Shown here in pieces: positions 35,675-44,947 of a stretch of DNA of 64,000 nt. The notes beneath the pieces were generated by a model. It saw nothing but the letters and a program-made list of their open reading frames with translations. It was not told the DNA's origin and made no database searches. The stretch is from Candidatus Fermentithermobacillaceae bacterium (GTDB lineage: Bacteria; Bacillota; Sulfobacillia; Fermentithermobacillales; DUSS01): assembly GCA_014896535.1 (NCBI GenBank), contig JADBKE010000008.1:54438-118437 (forward strand), given 5' to 3'. Position numbers and translations under genes: made by a program. Within the stretch, counting starts at the first letter, position 1; each line of letters opens with the position of its first letter.

Positions 35675-36041
35675 ACGCAGTCATTATAGCATCTTCCGGA
35701 ACCCGGCTTCAACCTGAGCCGCCCGCTAATCTACGGCACATACGCCGCAACACTTCTCGGACACGCTTCTAGGTGAAGTCGCACCGACGCGCAAGAGAGG
35801 GCGCTCGGTTCTACCGGGCAAGCACGTGTTCAAATTGCTCGAGCCGTAAGAAATCCGACCGAGATGGCGTTCTACTAGCCCTTTGAACGCATACATTCGT
35901 AAAGGAGCAGGCCCATCTCGGGTACCTCTAGCAGAGTGCGGACACGCATCCGGGCCTGCTCCCCTCTCATCACCGCTACAAGACCGCTGTCGCATCAGGG
36001 TCAACCAGCCCGCGGAGAACCGACGCTCGAGTCACATTCTT
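35675..36041. other. Intergenic region right of the tRNA, no gene seen
   Basis: About 370 bp with no ORF supported by a ribosome site or motif. Confidence 0.4.
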
Positions 36042-36136
36042 GGTCTTACGGTCTTATGGTCTTATCGTCTTTTGGTCTTTTGGTCTTTTGGTCTCTTGGT
36101 CTCTTGGTCTCTTGGTCCTTGGTCTCTTGGTCTTTT
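36042..36136. repeat. About twelve 8-bp tandem repeats (GGTCTTTT/GGTCTCTT)
   Basis: Units GGTCTTAT, GGTCTTTT and GGTCTCTT follow each other with one 7-bp and one 9-bp slip. The array lies 75 bp after the stop of the CBS-ACT gene, reading AAGAGACC in the transcript sense. Confidence 0.9.
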
Positions 36137-36210
36137 ACGCAGCCGGATCGTCGCCCCTCAGCGCCCTCACGCTGGGCCGGTCCTGGACGGAGGGGTACGG
36201 CGCAAAAGGT

Positions 36211-36837
36211 TCACTCCCACACCTGCGATACGTGGACCACGTGGAAACCGGCTTGGACCAGCGCATCGACCAGCTGCTTCACGTGGACGCTCTTTACCCG
36301 CAGGATCACGTTACCCCTGCGCTGTTCCGGGGGCGTGTACGTGGCCAAGCTGGCGATGGATATACCGGATTCCTTAACCACCCTGGTGATATCGGCGAGA
36401 ACCCCGGGGCGATCCGGAACGTCCAGCGTAATCCTGGTCCCTTTCGTCCTCAACCCCATCATAGTAACAAAGGTCCTGAACAGGTCGGATTCCGTGATGA
36501 TGCCCTGGAGTTCGTCTTTGTCATCGGTGACTGGTAGAGCGTCGAGGTCGTGGAAATACATGTAGTAGGCCGCCATTTCCACGATCTCGTCGGGGCTCAC
36601 CGTTATGACCTTTGTGCTCATAATGTCCTTGACTTTGCCGGTCTCGAGAAAATTCTGGGACATCTTCGGCAGGTTCGACAGGAGGTCCCATGCTGTGACC
36701 ATTCCCACCACTTTGCCGTTAGACTTGACGGGGATGGCCTCGTAGACGTGTTCTCTCATGAGCGAGACAAGATGCGCGATGGAGTCCTCGGGCGAAACCG
36801 TAATCACGTTGGGATTCATTACGTCCTTGACAAACAC
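36211..36837 (-). CDS. CBS-pair and ACT domain protein (AcuB-like)
   Basis: This 208-residue cytoplasmic protein has two CBS motifs (VKDVMNPNVITVSPEDSI... and VKDIMSTKVITVSPDEIV...) forming an adenosyl-ligand-binding Bateman module. A C-terminal ACT domain (TLDVPDRPGVLADITRVVKESGISI) is of a type that often binds amino acids. AcuB-like proteins have been linked to control of acetoin or acetate metabolism, but the partner is not evident here. ATG 36837 is the first residue of the CBS fold. It appears monocistronic. Confidence 0.88.
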   Translation of the reverse strand: MFVKDVMNPNVITVSPEDSIAHLVSLMREHVYEAIPVKSNGKVVGMVTAWDLLSNLPKMSQNFLETGKVKDIMSTKVITVSPDEIVEMAAYYMYFHDLDALPVTDDKDELQGIITESDLFRTFVTMMGLRTKGTRITLDVPDRPGVLADITRVVKESGISIASLATYTPPEQRRGNVILRVKSVHVKQLVDALVQAGFHVVHVSQVWE

Positions 36838-37031
36838 GAGTACAGCCCTCCTTAGTGGACCATGTGGTCCTATGGATTTCGCCGGAAATGATCCGTTTCC
36901 CTTTAGAGGTAAACGCCCGGTGTTAAGAAACTAATAAGAAACTGAGAATGAGCCGTGGCGGTTGCCCGTTTGCAGGCAGGCTGCATAACTGCCATGGAGG
37001 ATTGCTGGAAACCGGCTGTTCGCGCAAAACC

Positions 37032-37148
37032 GGTCAACCTGGTAATACTAGTAAACCCGCTAAACCCAGTAAACCTAGTAAACCTGGTAAACCTAGTAGA
37101 CCTAGTAAATCTAGTAAGCCTAATAAGCCCGGTAAACCTGGTTAATAA
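37032..37148. repeat. Thirteen 9-bp tandem repeats (AGTAAACCT) downstream of mnmA
   Basis: Units of AGTAAACCT type run from 37032 with an exact 9-bp period and end 22 bp from the mnmA stop at 37170. In the plus frame they translate as a KPSKPGKP-type peptide, but no ribosome site supports a gene. The rest of 36838-37031 shows nothing. Confidence 0.9.
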
Positions 37149-37169
37149 CCCGAAAACGGCGGCACCAAC

Positions 37170-38276
37170 CTATCTCCATGCCCGGACGATTATACCGCCA
37201 CCCAATACGATATCTCCCTGATAAAGCACCGCGCCCTGTCCCGGGGTGACTGCGAATTGAGGAACGTGAAAGAAAACCGTGGCTTTATCGCCCTGGCCTT
37301 CCACCTCGAGCGTGCAGGGGACCTCCTTCCCACGGTAACGGACCGCGCACGTGGCCTGCACCGGGCCTTCCAGACGCTCTTCCGAAATTAGATTGAATCC
37401 CTCCAGGTAAGCCCCGCTAAAGTACGCCTTGTCCCTCTCAGCGACGATCAACCGGTTTTTCTCCGCATCGATTCCCACAACGTAAACCGGCCGCTCCCGA
37501 GACAAGCCCAGACCCTTTCGCTGTCCGATGGTGTAATGGACGATACCGCGGTGCCGGCCGATGACGTTTCCCTCCAGATCCACGATGTCCCCGGGTACCG
37601 ATCGGATGCCTCGCGCCTGGAGGAGCGCGGCGTAACCTCCCGGTCCCACAAAGCAGATTTCCTGACTCTCTTCCCTGGCGGCGGAAGGAAGACCGAATTC
37701 CTTGGCCATCTTTCGCACTTGTTGCTTTGTAAAATCCCCGAGAGGAAAGATGGAACGCCCGAGCATCTCCTGGGTGAGGCCGTACAAAACGTAGCTTTGA
37801 TCTTTCCCCCGGTCGCGGCCACGCAAAAGAAGCCACCGCCGCTTCTGGGGGTCAAACCTGACTGTAGCGTAGTGCCCTGTGGCGAGCTTTTCGGCACCGA
37901 ATTCTCGGGCCGCTGCAAAAAGGGCGCCGAATTTCATCGCGGGATTGCACCAGAGGCACGGGTTCGGAGTGAAGCCAAACTCGTAGCTCCGGACGAACGG
38001 CGAGACCACCTTTCTCTCGAACTCGGCGGACAAATCCACAACGTGATGAGGGATACCAAGAAGCCGCGCCACGCGCCTTGCGCTCTCGACGGCGTCGGCG
38101 AATTTTCCCCGGACGTCGTCGAATTCAGGACGGTCCGGTGACGGCGGAACCAGCATCATGGTAAAGCCGATAACCTGGTACCCCTGGTCCACGAGAAGTT
38201 TGGCCGCGACCGAGCTATCCACCCCTCCCGACATGGCCACGGCAACCACGGGAGAGGAATTTGAGCGGCCCTTCAC
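37170..38276 (-). CDS. mnmA: tRNA-specific 2-thiouridylase MnmA
   Basis: This 368-residue enzyme thiolates U34 of tRNA for Lys, Glu and Gln. The PP-loop ATP pyrophosphatase motif is AMSGGVDSSVAAKLL. The catalytic cysteine pair lies in NPCLWCN and QEICFVG. LATGHYA, the KDQSYVLYGL tRNA-binding segment and HYTIGQRKGLGL are also present. The C-terminal beta domains are complete. It lies downstream of the sugar symporter gene on the same strand, about 325 bp apart. Confidence 0.95.
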   Translation of the reverse strand: MKGRSNSSPVVAVAMSGGVDSSVAAKLLVDQGYQVIGFTMMLVPPSPDRPEFDDVRGKFADAVESARRVARLLGIPHHVVDLSAEFERKVVSPFVRSYEFGFTPNPCLWCNPAMKFGALFAAAREFGAEKLATGHYATVRFDPQKRRWLLLRGRDRGKDQSYVLYGLTQEMLGRSIFPLGDFTKQQVRKMAKEFGLPSAAREESQEICFVGPGGYAALLQARGIRSVPGDIVDLEGNVIGRHRGIVHYTIGQRKGLGLSRERPVYVVGIDAEKNRLIVAERDKAYFSGAYLEGFNLISEERLEGPVQATCAVRYRGKEVPCTLEVEGQGDKATVFFHVPQFAVTPGQGAVLYQGDIVLGGGIIVRAWR

Positions 38277-38355
38277 CTGCGCACCTCCAAACCGCAGGGC
38301 GTCACCCTACGGGGCCCCGGCCCCTCAGCTCCCCGTTTCAGGCTCGCCCAAACCG

Positions 38356-38377
38356 GGTGCCCGGCCCGTCGGGCACC
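38356..38377 (-). terminator. GC-rich stem-loop between symporter gene and mnmA
   Basis: GGTGCCCG pairs with CGGGCACC around a 6-nt loop, with further GC pairs outside. It lies 225 bp after the symporter stop and 80 bp before mnmA and could end the symporter message. There is no T-tract. The rest of 38277-38601 holds no gene. Confidence 0.35.
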
Positions 38378-38601
38378 GGGCTACCTGCTCCGCCCGACTA
38401 CAGGTGTTCGCCCCTGACCATAGTCTGCACCAACAGTCTAAAGGGCCGCTCATGTACCGGCAAGTTTTTCCCAAAACCACCCTGGTTCACGGCGTCAAGC
38501 CAGTGTCTTGACCTTCCTGCCGTCAACCAGGTGCCTCGACCTTCACACCCTCGAACCGCCACCCGGCCTTCGCGCTCCAAATCCAATCCCAGTCCGAATC
38601 C

Positions 38602-39966
38602 CTACTGTCTGGCCGCTTTCAACGTGTCCGCTTTCGTCCGGTGCAGTTCGGCTATCTTGGCTTTGATTTCCTGGAGTCTCTCCCCTTCAAGAGGATAGTG
38701 CCTGAGGATGAAGAGGCCAAGAACGGTCGCGACTATCGGAATGGCGCTGCACAGAATCCGGAATCCCAGCACCGCGGTGGCGGGCTGCGCCTCCACGGGG
38801 AGATTGGCGTTGTAACGGCTCCACGCAAGCACGAGCCCCATCACGAGCGAATTCAGCGAAATCCCAAGCCTGATTACAAGGGCGTTGGCACCGAAATACA
38901 TCCCTTCCCGGCGCCTGCCGGTCTTAAGTTCATCCTCATCGACAACATCGGCAAGCAGGACGTCGAAAAGAACCATGGCCCCGGCAAGGCCGACGGCGAG
39001 GATCACCACTGCGACGATCCCCTGGATGAAGTTGGTTATGAAGGAGAACGGTATAAGAAACACGGCCCACCAGGTCATGGCCATTTGCATCGCCTTCTTC
39101 GGTCCGATCCTGGCGATGAACTTGCCCCAAACAGGGATCAAGGGAAGAGCTACGACGAAGATCGTCCCGAGGAGGTAGGTCGTCTGGTCGGGCGTGGCCT
39201 TCAAAACGTACTTCGCGTAGAAAGGCAGCGCGGCCGTCAGAGCCGTGAAGGTATACTGTAAGAGGAAGCACGGTCCGATGTAAGTGAGAAACGACTTGTT
39301 AACGAGGGTCGCTTTTATGGCCTCGAAAACACCGAGCGAGGGCTCCTGTGAGAACTCCGGATGTTCCTTGGCCCCCAACAGCGAAGCGTAGAGCGTGACG
39401 CCCCCCAGGACCGCGTAGATCGCCCCCACCGTAGGCCACCCTATGCGTGCGGCCAGCGCTGGCACGGCAGCTATACCCAGCATCAAGCCGGGGATGCCCA
39501 GCACCTGTCTGAGCGCCGAAACCCTGGCCCTGTCCTCCAGCGACGGGTACATCTCCGGGAACAGCGCCGTCCAGTTTAGAATCGCTATCGTCCAGAACCC
39601 GTCAAAGAGGAAGATGAGTACGAAATACCATATGAACAGGTTGTACGGCTGGGTCGTGGGGAACGGGGGCGCCCAGAAACCCCAGAACGCCAACGCCATC
39701 GGCAGGCCGAATATCACGATATACGGTATGCGCCTTCCCCATCTGGTGCGGGTTCGGTCCGAGAAGTAACCGAACAACGGATCGTTTATCGAGTTCCAGA
39801 TGCCGTAAAAGAACATGGCTATGCTGATGAGATGTGATGGAACTTTGAGCACGTCAACGTAGTAAAAGATGGCGTGCGTGCCCACGGCGTTCCCGGTTAT
39901 AGCCGCGCTGAACGAACCAAGGCTGTACAAAAAGTCCTGAAGACGGGTGGTACCCTTTTTCTCCAT
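38602..39966 (-). CDS. GPH/MelB-type sugar:cation symporter (MFS)
   Basis: This 454-residue membrane protein has 12 predicted spans. The GPH-family signature is present early on: INDPLFGYFSDRTRTRWGRRIPYI. The central loop between spans 6 and 7 and a Lys/Glu-rich C-terminus (LQEIKAKIAELHR) are normal. The start ATG 39966 follows GGGGAGGG. The family carries glycosides, pentosides or hexuronides with sodium or protons. Its divergent neighbours encode deacetylase, GH4 and sugar kinase, suggesting an N-acetylated or beta-linked disaccharide as substrate. Confidence 0.9.
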   Translation of the reverse strand: MEKKGTTRLQDFLYSLGSFSAAITGNAVGTHAIFYYVDVLKVPSHLISIAMFFYGIWNSINDPLFGYFSDRTRTRWGRRIPYIVIFGLPMALAFWGFWAPPFPTTQPYNLFIWYFVLIFLFDGFWTIAILNWTALFPEMYPSLEDRARVSALRQVLGIPGLMLGIAAVPALAARIGWPTVGAIYAVLGGVTLYASLLGAKEHPEFSQEPSLGVFEAIKATLVNKSFLTYIGPCFLLQYTFTALTAALPFYAKYVLKATPDQTTYLLGTIFVVALPLIPVWGKFIARIGPKKAMQMAMTWWAVFLIPFSFITNFIQGIVAVVILAVGLAGAMVLFDVLLADVVDEDELKTGRRREGMYFGANALVIRLGISLNSLVMGLVLAWSRYNANLPVEAQPATAVLGFRILCSAIPIVATVLGLFILRHYPLEGERLQEIKAKIAELHRTKADTLKAARQ

Positions 39967-40404
39967 GCTGACCCTCCCCTTTCTGATCGAGCGAACCCAC
40001 GAACGGCCAAACCGTGTTCCCCCGGGCTTTCCGGTACCCGTCGTATACTCTTACCCCTGGCTGCCCTCGGGCCGGGGGCGATGCAGTCGTCGTTGCGCCG
40101 CCGCCCGTGCAGACCCTACTTACCCCCTCCCCCGGCGGTTGCGAGCGGACGTCTCAGCCGGCTTGTTTTTCGCCCGGCCGGCGAGCGTATCGCGCGCTTT
40201 CCGAAAAACCTGCGCCCAAAATCCTTTGAGACTCCTCCCCCGATGGAGGAAACCGGACTGCGCCCTCGAATATGACCGGGTGGAAGTTCTTCCGTAACGA
40301 GCGGAACTCCTGCACGCACGGCTTCGAACCGTTGTCGAAGGGCGACTTCGAAGCTTTGAGGCAGAGCAGCTGACAATCGCCACGACGAAAAGGGGATGAA
40401 CTAA
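39967..40404. promoter_or_regulatory. Divergent control region of the sugar utilisation genes
   Basis: This 438-bp gap separates divergently read symporter and deacetylase genes, so both promoters lie here. TTCGAA recurs around 40323-40350 (three near-copies), a possible operator. No local regulator gene is present. Confidence 0.35.
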
Positions 40405-41160
40405 GTGCACGCCAAAGACCTGATACCCATTCCGAGACTGCTTTCCGCCAGAAACGTCCTGGTCATATTCCCGCATCCCGACGACGCCGAACTGGCCGCG
40501 GGCGGCACCATCGCGCTCCTCGCAAAAAACGGCGCATCGGTCACGTACGTTTGCGCCACCGACGGATCGCTGGGAAGTCTCGACCCCGCCATTGCGCCGG
40601 AGCTGATAGCTCAGATCCGAAAGAAGGAACTCGAGGCCGCCGCCGAAGTCCTCGGGGTGAAGGAAATCATCTGGCTGGGATACAGAGACGGGTATGCCCC
40701 GGAACCCCCGGAAATGAGGCCGAAAATGGTGAGCATCATCCGGAAAGTCCAGCCGGACTTCGTGATCACGCTCGACCCATGGCTGGCTTACGAGGCCCAT
40801 CCCGATCACCGCAAAGTATCCATGGCTGCGGTTGAAGCTTGCATGTACGCGAGCTTCAATCACGCCTACCCTGAGGACCGGGAAAGGGGTCTTGGCCCAT
40901 GGTCTGTGACAGGAGTGGCACTGGGATTCACCCCGGCTCCCAACACCTTCGTCGACGTGGGACCAACCTGGGATACTAAGATCCAGGCCATCCTGTGCCA
41001 CAAATCGCAGTTCCCGGAGCACATTTGGAGCCAGGTCTCGCCCTACATGCATCTGAAAGCCCAGGAGTACGGCAAGGAAATCGGAAAGGAGTTCGCCGAG
41101 CCGTTCAAGGTGCTCAGCTTGATGCACCTTCACGTGAACATCGACGCGTGGAGAAGCTGA
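40405..41160 (+). CDS. PIG-L/LmbE-family N-deacetylase
   Basis: This 251-residue zinc-dependent deacetylase has the family motif HPDDAELAAGG (residues about 25-35), the ATDGSLGS stretch and the distal zinc ligand in EAHPDHRKV. GTG 40405 follows GGGGAT. Members remove the acetyl group from GlcNAc-containing glycans or disaccharides. It stands first in a plus-strand set with a GH4 glycosidase and a BadF-type sugar kinase, consistent with deacetylating imported chitobiose-like sugars; the precise substrate is inferred. Confidence 0.88.
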   Translation: MHAKDLIPIPRLLSARNVLVIFPHPDDAELAAGGTIALLAKNGASVTYVCATDGSLGSLDPAIAPELIAQIRKKELEAAAEVLGVKEIIWLGYRDGYAPEPPEMRPKMVSIIRKVQPDFVITLDPWLAYEAHPDHRKVSMAAVEACMYASFNHAYPEDRERGLGPWSVTGVALGFTPAPNTFVDVGPTWDTKIQAILCHKSQFPEHIWSQVSPYMHLKAQEYGKEIGKEFAEPFKVLSLMHLHVNIDAWRS

Positions 41161-41335
41161 AACCCGGAACGCACCGGGGGCTGCAGAAGCCAGGGGCTTC
41201 ACGGAAGCATTTTGCGTAAGCATTTGGAGTGAGCATCGACGTGTGGGGAAGCCGAGACCCAAACCACCCGGCGCCTACGTCTCGCAGCGAAACCGGCCGG
41301 GTTGGAAGCTTGACCAAAACAGGAGGGCGACCATC

Positions 41336-42652
41336 GTGAAAAACATCAAGATCGTGGTGATAGGGGGAGGCTCCTCGTACACTCCCGAGCTTCTCGACGG
41401 AGTAATCCGCCACTGGGAAGCCGGCGACTTCTTTGCCGGAGAAGTTGTCCTGGTGGACGTACCCGAGGGACGCGAGAGGACCGAGGTCATCGCGGAATTT
41501 TCCCGCAGGATGATGAAAAAGCGCGGTATGCCGTCAACGGTCCGGGTGTCTTTCAACAGAAAAGAGGCGCTAGACGGGGCTACGTTCGTGATAAGTCAGG
41601 TCCGCGTCGGCGGAATGAAGGCGCGAAGAACCGATGAGCACCTGCCAATCAAATACGGCGTCATCGGGCAGGAAACCACCGGTCCCGGGGGATTTGCCAA
41701 CGCGCTTCGGACCATTCCGGTGGCCCTGGAAATCGCGGCGGACGTGAAAGAAAAGTGCCCTGACGCATGGCTCCTCAACTTCTCCAACCCGTCTGGCCTG
41801 GTAACCGAGGCCCTCATCAAGCACACCGATGTCAAGACCTTCGGTCTCTGCAACGTGCCCATCAGCATAAAGATGGCCATCGCGCAAGCCCTTCGCGTAG
41901 AGCCAGCCAGAATCAGGCTGGACGTGATGGGCCTAAACCACCTGTCCTTCGTCACCCACGTCTACCGCGACGGAGAGGACATCCGCGACCTCTTGTTCTC
42001 CCGGGCCTTTGTCGGGCATCTCACGAAAGCGGCCAAGCTAAAGCCGGAAATGGACCGCTTCCTCATGAGGTTGAAAGCGATCCCTTCTCCTTACCTTCAG
42101 TATTACTGGCTCAGGCGACGGACGGTGTCCGAAGAAGAAAGGGCGTTGGGCAACGAGGGCACGAGGGCCGACGAAGTCATGAAGATAGAGGAAGAGCTAT
42201 TTGCTCAGTACAGAAAGCCCGATGTGGACGAGCTTCCCGAGGCTTTGAAGAAGAGGGGCGGCGCCTGGTACTCAACCGTGGCTCTTGACTGTATATCTGC
42301 GATGGTGAGGAACGTGCCGCATTTCGAGGCCCTGAATGTGCGAAATAACGGTGCCATTGTCGACCTTCCTTCTGACTGCGTGGTGGAGATCACCTCGGTC
42401 GTAGACGGGAAAGGTCCCACTCCGCTTCAGCTCGGTTCTCTTCCTCTGGAGGTCAGGGGTCTCGTTCAGCAGGTCAAAGCATACGAGGAGCTCACGGTGG
42501 AAGCCGCCGTTCGCGGCGATGTCGAGGCCGCCTTCTTCGCGCTCCTCAATCACCCGCTGGTCGGCGACGCCGAGGTGGCCTTCGATCTTCTCAAGGAGAT
42601 CCTCGAGTCCAACCGGGAGTTCCTGCCGCAGTTCCAGGGCAAGAAACTCTGA
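41336..42652 (+). CDS. Glycoside hydrolase family 4 (6-phospho-beta-glucosidase type)
   Basis: This enzyme of about 438 residues starts at GTG 41336 behind AGGAGGG. The NAD-binding motif is VVIGGGSSYTPELLDG. Metal ligands of GH4 are visible in GLCNVPISIK (Cys) and GLNHLSF (His). The GQETTGPGGFANALRTIP stretch is typical of the phospho-beta-glucosidase branch. GH4 enzymes use NAD and Mn for an oxidation-elimination mechanism. A phosphorylated disaccharide is the usual substrate, yet no PTS is present; the adjacent kinase may supply the phosphate. Confidence 0.9.
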   Translation: MKNIKIVVIGGGSSYTPELLDGVIRHWEAGDFFAGEVVLVDVPEGRERTEVIAEFSRRMMKKRGMPSTVRVSFNRKEALDGATFVISQVRVGGMKARRTDEHLPIKYGVIGQETTGPGGFANALRTIPVALEIAADVKEKCPDAWLLNFSNPSGLVTEALIKHTDVKTFGLCNVPISIKMAIAQALRVEPARIRLDVMGLNHLSFVTHVYRDGEDIRDLLFSRAFVGHLTKAAKLKPEMDRFLMRLKAIPSPYLQYYWLRRRTVSEEERALGNEGTRADEVMKIEEELFAQYRKPDVDELPEALKKRGGAWYSTVALDCISAMVRNVPHFEALNVRNNGAIVDLPSDCVVEITSVVDGKGPTPLQLGSLPLEVRGLVQQVKAYEELTVEAAVRGDVEAAFFALLNHPLVGDAEVAFDLLKEILESNREFLPQFQGKKL

Positions 42653-42706
42653 ACGTTTGGACCGGGTTTGCTTTAAACGCATTTCATGGGAATGGAGGGG
42701 AAGGTC

Positions 42707-43720
42707 GTGAAGTTCGCGTTGGGAGTAGACGGAGGCGCCAGCAAGACCATGGCCTGTGTCGGTGACGAGACCGGCAGGGTGATAGGAGTCGGTCTGGCAG
42801 GTCCATCCAATTACCAGCTCACAGGCATCGAGTATGCCATTGGTTCGATATCAAGCGCAGTCAACCAGGCTCTGGAAATGGGAGGACTTACGCCCGACAA
42901 ACTCCACCACGCGGTGTTCGCTCTGGCCGGAGCAGATTTCCCGGTGGATTTCGAGACGCTCACCAGGGCCATCGAAAGGACCTACCCCGGCCTGGATTTC
43001 AGGATCGTCAACGACGTGTGGGCCGCTTTCCGAGCGGGAACTCCTGAATCCATAGGCGGGGTCGTGACCTGCGGCACGGGTTCCAACTTCGGAGCGGTGG
43101 GTCCCGATGGCCGGCGGGTCACCGGAAGAGGCATGGGATACGAATGGGGAACTCGGGGAGGTGCGGGCGACATCATCCGCGACGCCGTGCACTATGCCTT
43201 CAGATCCCATGACGGGACGGGCCCCAAGACCGCCCTGGAGGCGACGGTCCTCGAGCTCTTGGGATTCCCTTCTTACGACGCGCTGTCCCTGTTCATGTAC
43301 GAACACAAGGCCGAGCTGGGCGCCCTATACGTAAAGGCCGCCGCCATAGTCCCCGCCGTGTTCCAGCTGGCCTCGGAAGGAGACGCCGTATCTCAGAAGA
43401 TACTCATGGACTCGGGCACTGCCATGGGCGAAATCATCGGTGGAATGATGGAGAGACTTGGAATGCGCTCCGCACGCGTGGACGTGGTGACGGCGGGCAG
43501 CATATTCGTGAAAGCGCAGAATCCCCTGATGAGCGACTATTTTAAGGCTGCCGTGCATCGGTTCATACCGTTCGCGGCGTTCAGACTTCCCGATGTCGAA
43601 CCCGCGGGAGGCGCGTTCCTCATGGCCTTGGAGGACATGGGCATCCGCGCAGACGGAGACGTCAGAGACAAAGCCATTGAAACCTTCCCTTCCATCGAGG
43701 CGCCGGATACATCTCTCTGA
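42707..43720 (+). CDS. BadF/BadG-type ATPase, probable N-acetylglucosamine kinase
   Basis: This 337-residue kinase of the ASKHA fold starts at GTG 42707 behind GGAGGGGA. Motifs are VDGGASKTMACVGDETG (phosphate 1), VVTCGTGSNFGAVG (phosphate 2), and GRGMGYEWGTRGGAGDI as in GlcNAc kinases. It follows the GH4 gene by 54 bp. It probably phosphorylates GlcNAc, GlcN or the disaccharide itself; the family alone does not decide. Confidence 0.87.
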   Translation: MKFALGVDGGASKTMACVGDETGRVIGVGLAGPSNYQLTGIEYAIGSISSAVNQALEMGGLTPDKLHHAVFALAGADFPVDFETLTRAIERTYPGLDFRIVNDVWAAFRAGTPESIGGVVTCGTGSNFGAVGPDGRRVTGRGMGYEWGTRGGAGDIIRDAVHYAFRSHDGTGPKTALEATVLELLGFPSYDALSLFMYEHKAELGALYVKAAAIVPAVFQLASEGDAVSQKILMDSGTAMGEIIGGMMERLGMRSARVDVVTAGSIFVKAQNPLMSDYFKAAVHRFIPFAAFRLPDVEPAGGAFLMALEDMGIRADGDVRDKAIETFPSIEAPDTSL

Positions 43721-43749
43721 GAACCGAGAAACAGCCGTAAAAAAAGAGC

Positions 43750-43807
43750 CGGGGACGCTCTGATTGCCGCCTTCACTGCGTGTGTGGGCGGAATGGGAGC
43801 GTCCCCG
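43750..43807. terminator. Bidirectional stem-loop between kinase gene and grpE
   Basis: CGGGGACGCTC at 43750 pairs with GAGCGTCCCCG ending at 43807. A smaller nested GCCGCC/GGCGG-type stem lies inside. An A-run precedes it and a T-rich stretch follows, so it can end the plus-strand sugar operon and the convergent grpE transcript. The remaining 43808-44080 shows no gene. Confidence 0.6.
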
Positions 43808-44080
43808 TTCTCTTGTAATCTCTTAATCTCTCTCAAAAACCTCTTGCCCCCCGGAACCGTCATCCCGGCGGCCTTGTTCTGCCTTGTTTGCATTTCCCTT
43901 GGCACGACGGTCCCTGGCCGTACGGCGGTCCCGGAGGGTTACGGGGATCAGTTCCTGTCCTTCTCACGTAGTCCGACTGGGTCGTGCGGTCGCTTTCGCG
44001 CAGGCAAGCGACCAAGTACGCCCGCGCTTCAGCGATCTTCGGGCCCACCGGGATCAATCCATCCTTCACTCATTCTTCAT

Positions 44081-44947
44081 TCACTTAGCTACTTTTACTC
44101 TGGCGGGCCGGAGGAGGTCTCCCTCGTAGGTGTAACCCTTCAGGATCACCTCCACCACGGTCCCCGGTTCGGCCTCGGCCTCAACTACTTCGACAGCTTC
44201 TGCCAGCGAGGGATCGAAGGGCTTTCCCAGGCAATCGACGGGTACAACCCCTTCCGCGCGAAGCAAGGCCTCCACTTGCCTCTTTATCATCTCAACCCCG
44301 GCAAAAAAGGCCGAAGCATTCCCGAAGCCTTCCTTCGGTGAGCCCTGTTCTGCCTGAGAACGCTGCTGTGTCGTCTGTTCCGCACCGAGGGGCAACCCCT
44401 CGCCGAAAGCCTTCCCCGCCTGGAGGACTCTCTCCAGGTTGTCCAGCACCTCCAGAAAGCCGAGGATGAGTTCCTTCTTGCCCTGCCGGATCCTGAAGGC
44501 GAGATCCCTTTCCACCCTCTTCCTGTAATTGTCCAGGTCCGCGCGGGCCCTCAGGAACTGATCCCAGTTGAATTCGGCTTTCTCCCTCCAGGCGGCTGCT
44601 TCCGCCCGGAGAGACTCGAGCTCCTCCTCGAGATTGCGCTGCCCGGCGGGGGCCGCCTCCGCGGTCTCGCCGGTTACCTGGCTTGCTTTTTGCGGCTGAG
44701 CGGGACCCTGGCCATCACTGTCGCTTTGACTTTGAACTTGGTTGGAGTCCACAGACCGACCCTGCCCCCCGGATTGGCCCTGATCCGGGCCGCGGGCCGG
44801 CTCCGCCCCGGCACCCGCCCGCGTCGCGTCGCCTGCCCGGCCTTCCAGTTCAGCATCCTCATGAGTACGAGTTTGCGCGTCGCCGGGATTCGCTCCACCC
44901 GTCGGTGACTCAAATTCACTCTGTCTATCCACGTCTATCATGGTCAC
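44081..44947 (-). CDS. grpE: Nucleotide exchange factor GrpE with long acidic N-terminus
   Basis: This DnaK co-chaperone of 288 residues is clearly longer than the usual 180-200. The extra is about 90 N-terminal residues rich in Gly, Ala, Gln, Ser and Asp. The GrpE core is recognisable: coiled coil ([43 protein letters not shown]) and C-terminal beta wing ([49 protein letters not shown]). The GTG start overlaps the dnaK stop (GTGA). No dnaJ follows. Confidence 0.93.
   Translation of the reverse strand: MTMIDVDRQSEFESPTGGANPGDAQTRTHEDAELEGRAGDATRAGAGAEPARGPDQGQSGGQGRSVDSNQVQSQSDSDGQGPAQPQKASQVTGETAEAAPAGQRNLEEELESLRAEAAAWREKAEFNWDQFLRARADLDNYRKRVERDLAFRIRQGKKELILGFLEVLDNLERVLQAGKAFGEGLPLGAEQTTQQRSQAEQGSPKEGFGNASAFFAGVEMIKRQVEALLRAEGVVPVDCLGKPFDPSLAEAVEVVEAEAEPGTVVEVILKGYTYEGDLLRPARVKVAK

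Noticed and set aside
36948-37145. KPSKPGKP-type peptide gene
   Set aside because: It is a translation of the 9-bp repeat with no ribosome site; the array lies behind mnmA on the other strand.
40120-41262. 380-residue minus ORF opposite the PIG-L gene
   Set aside because: Antisense to a gene with clear catalytic motifs; the protein has no recognisable features.
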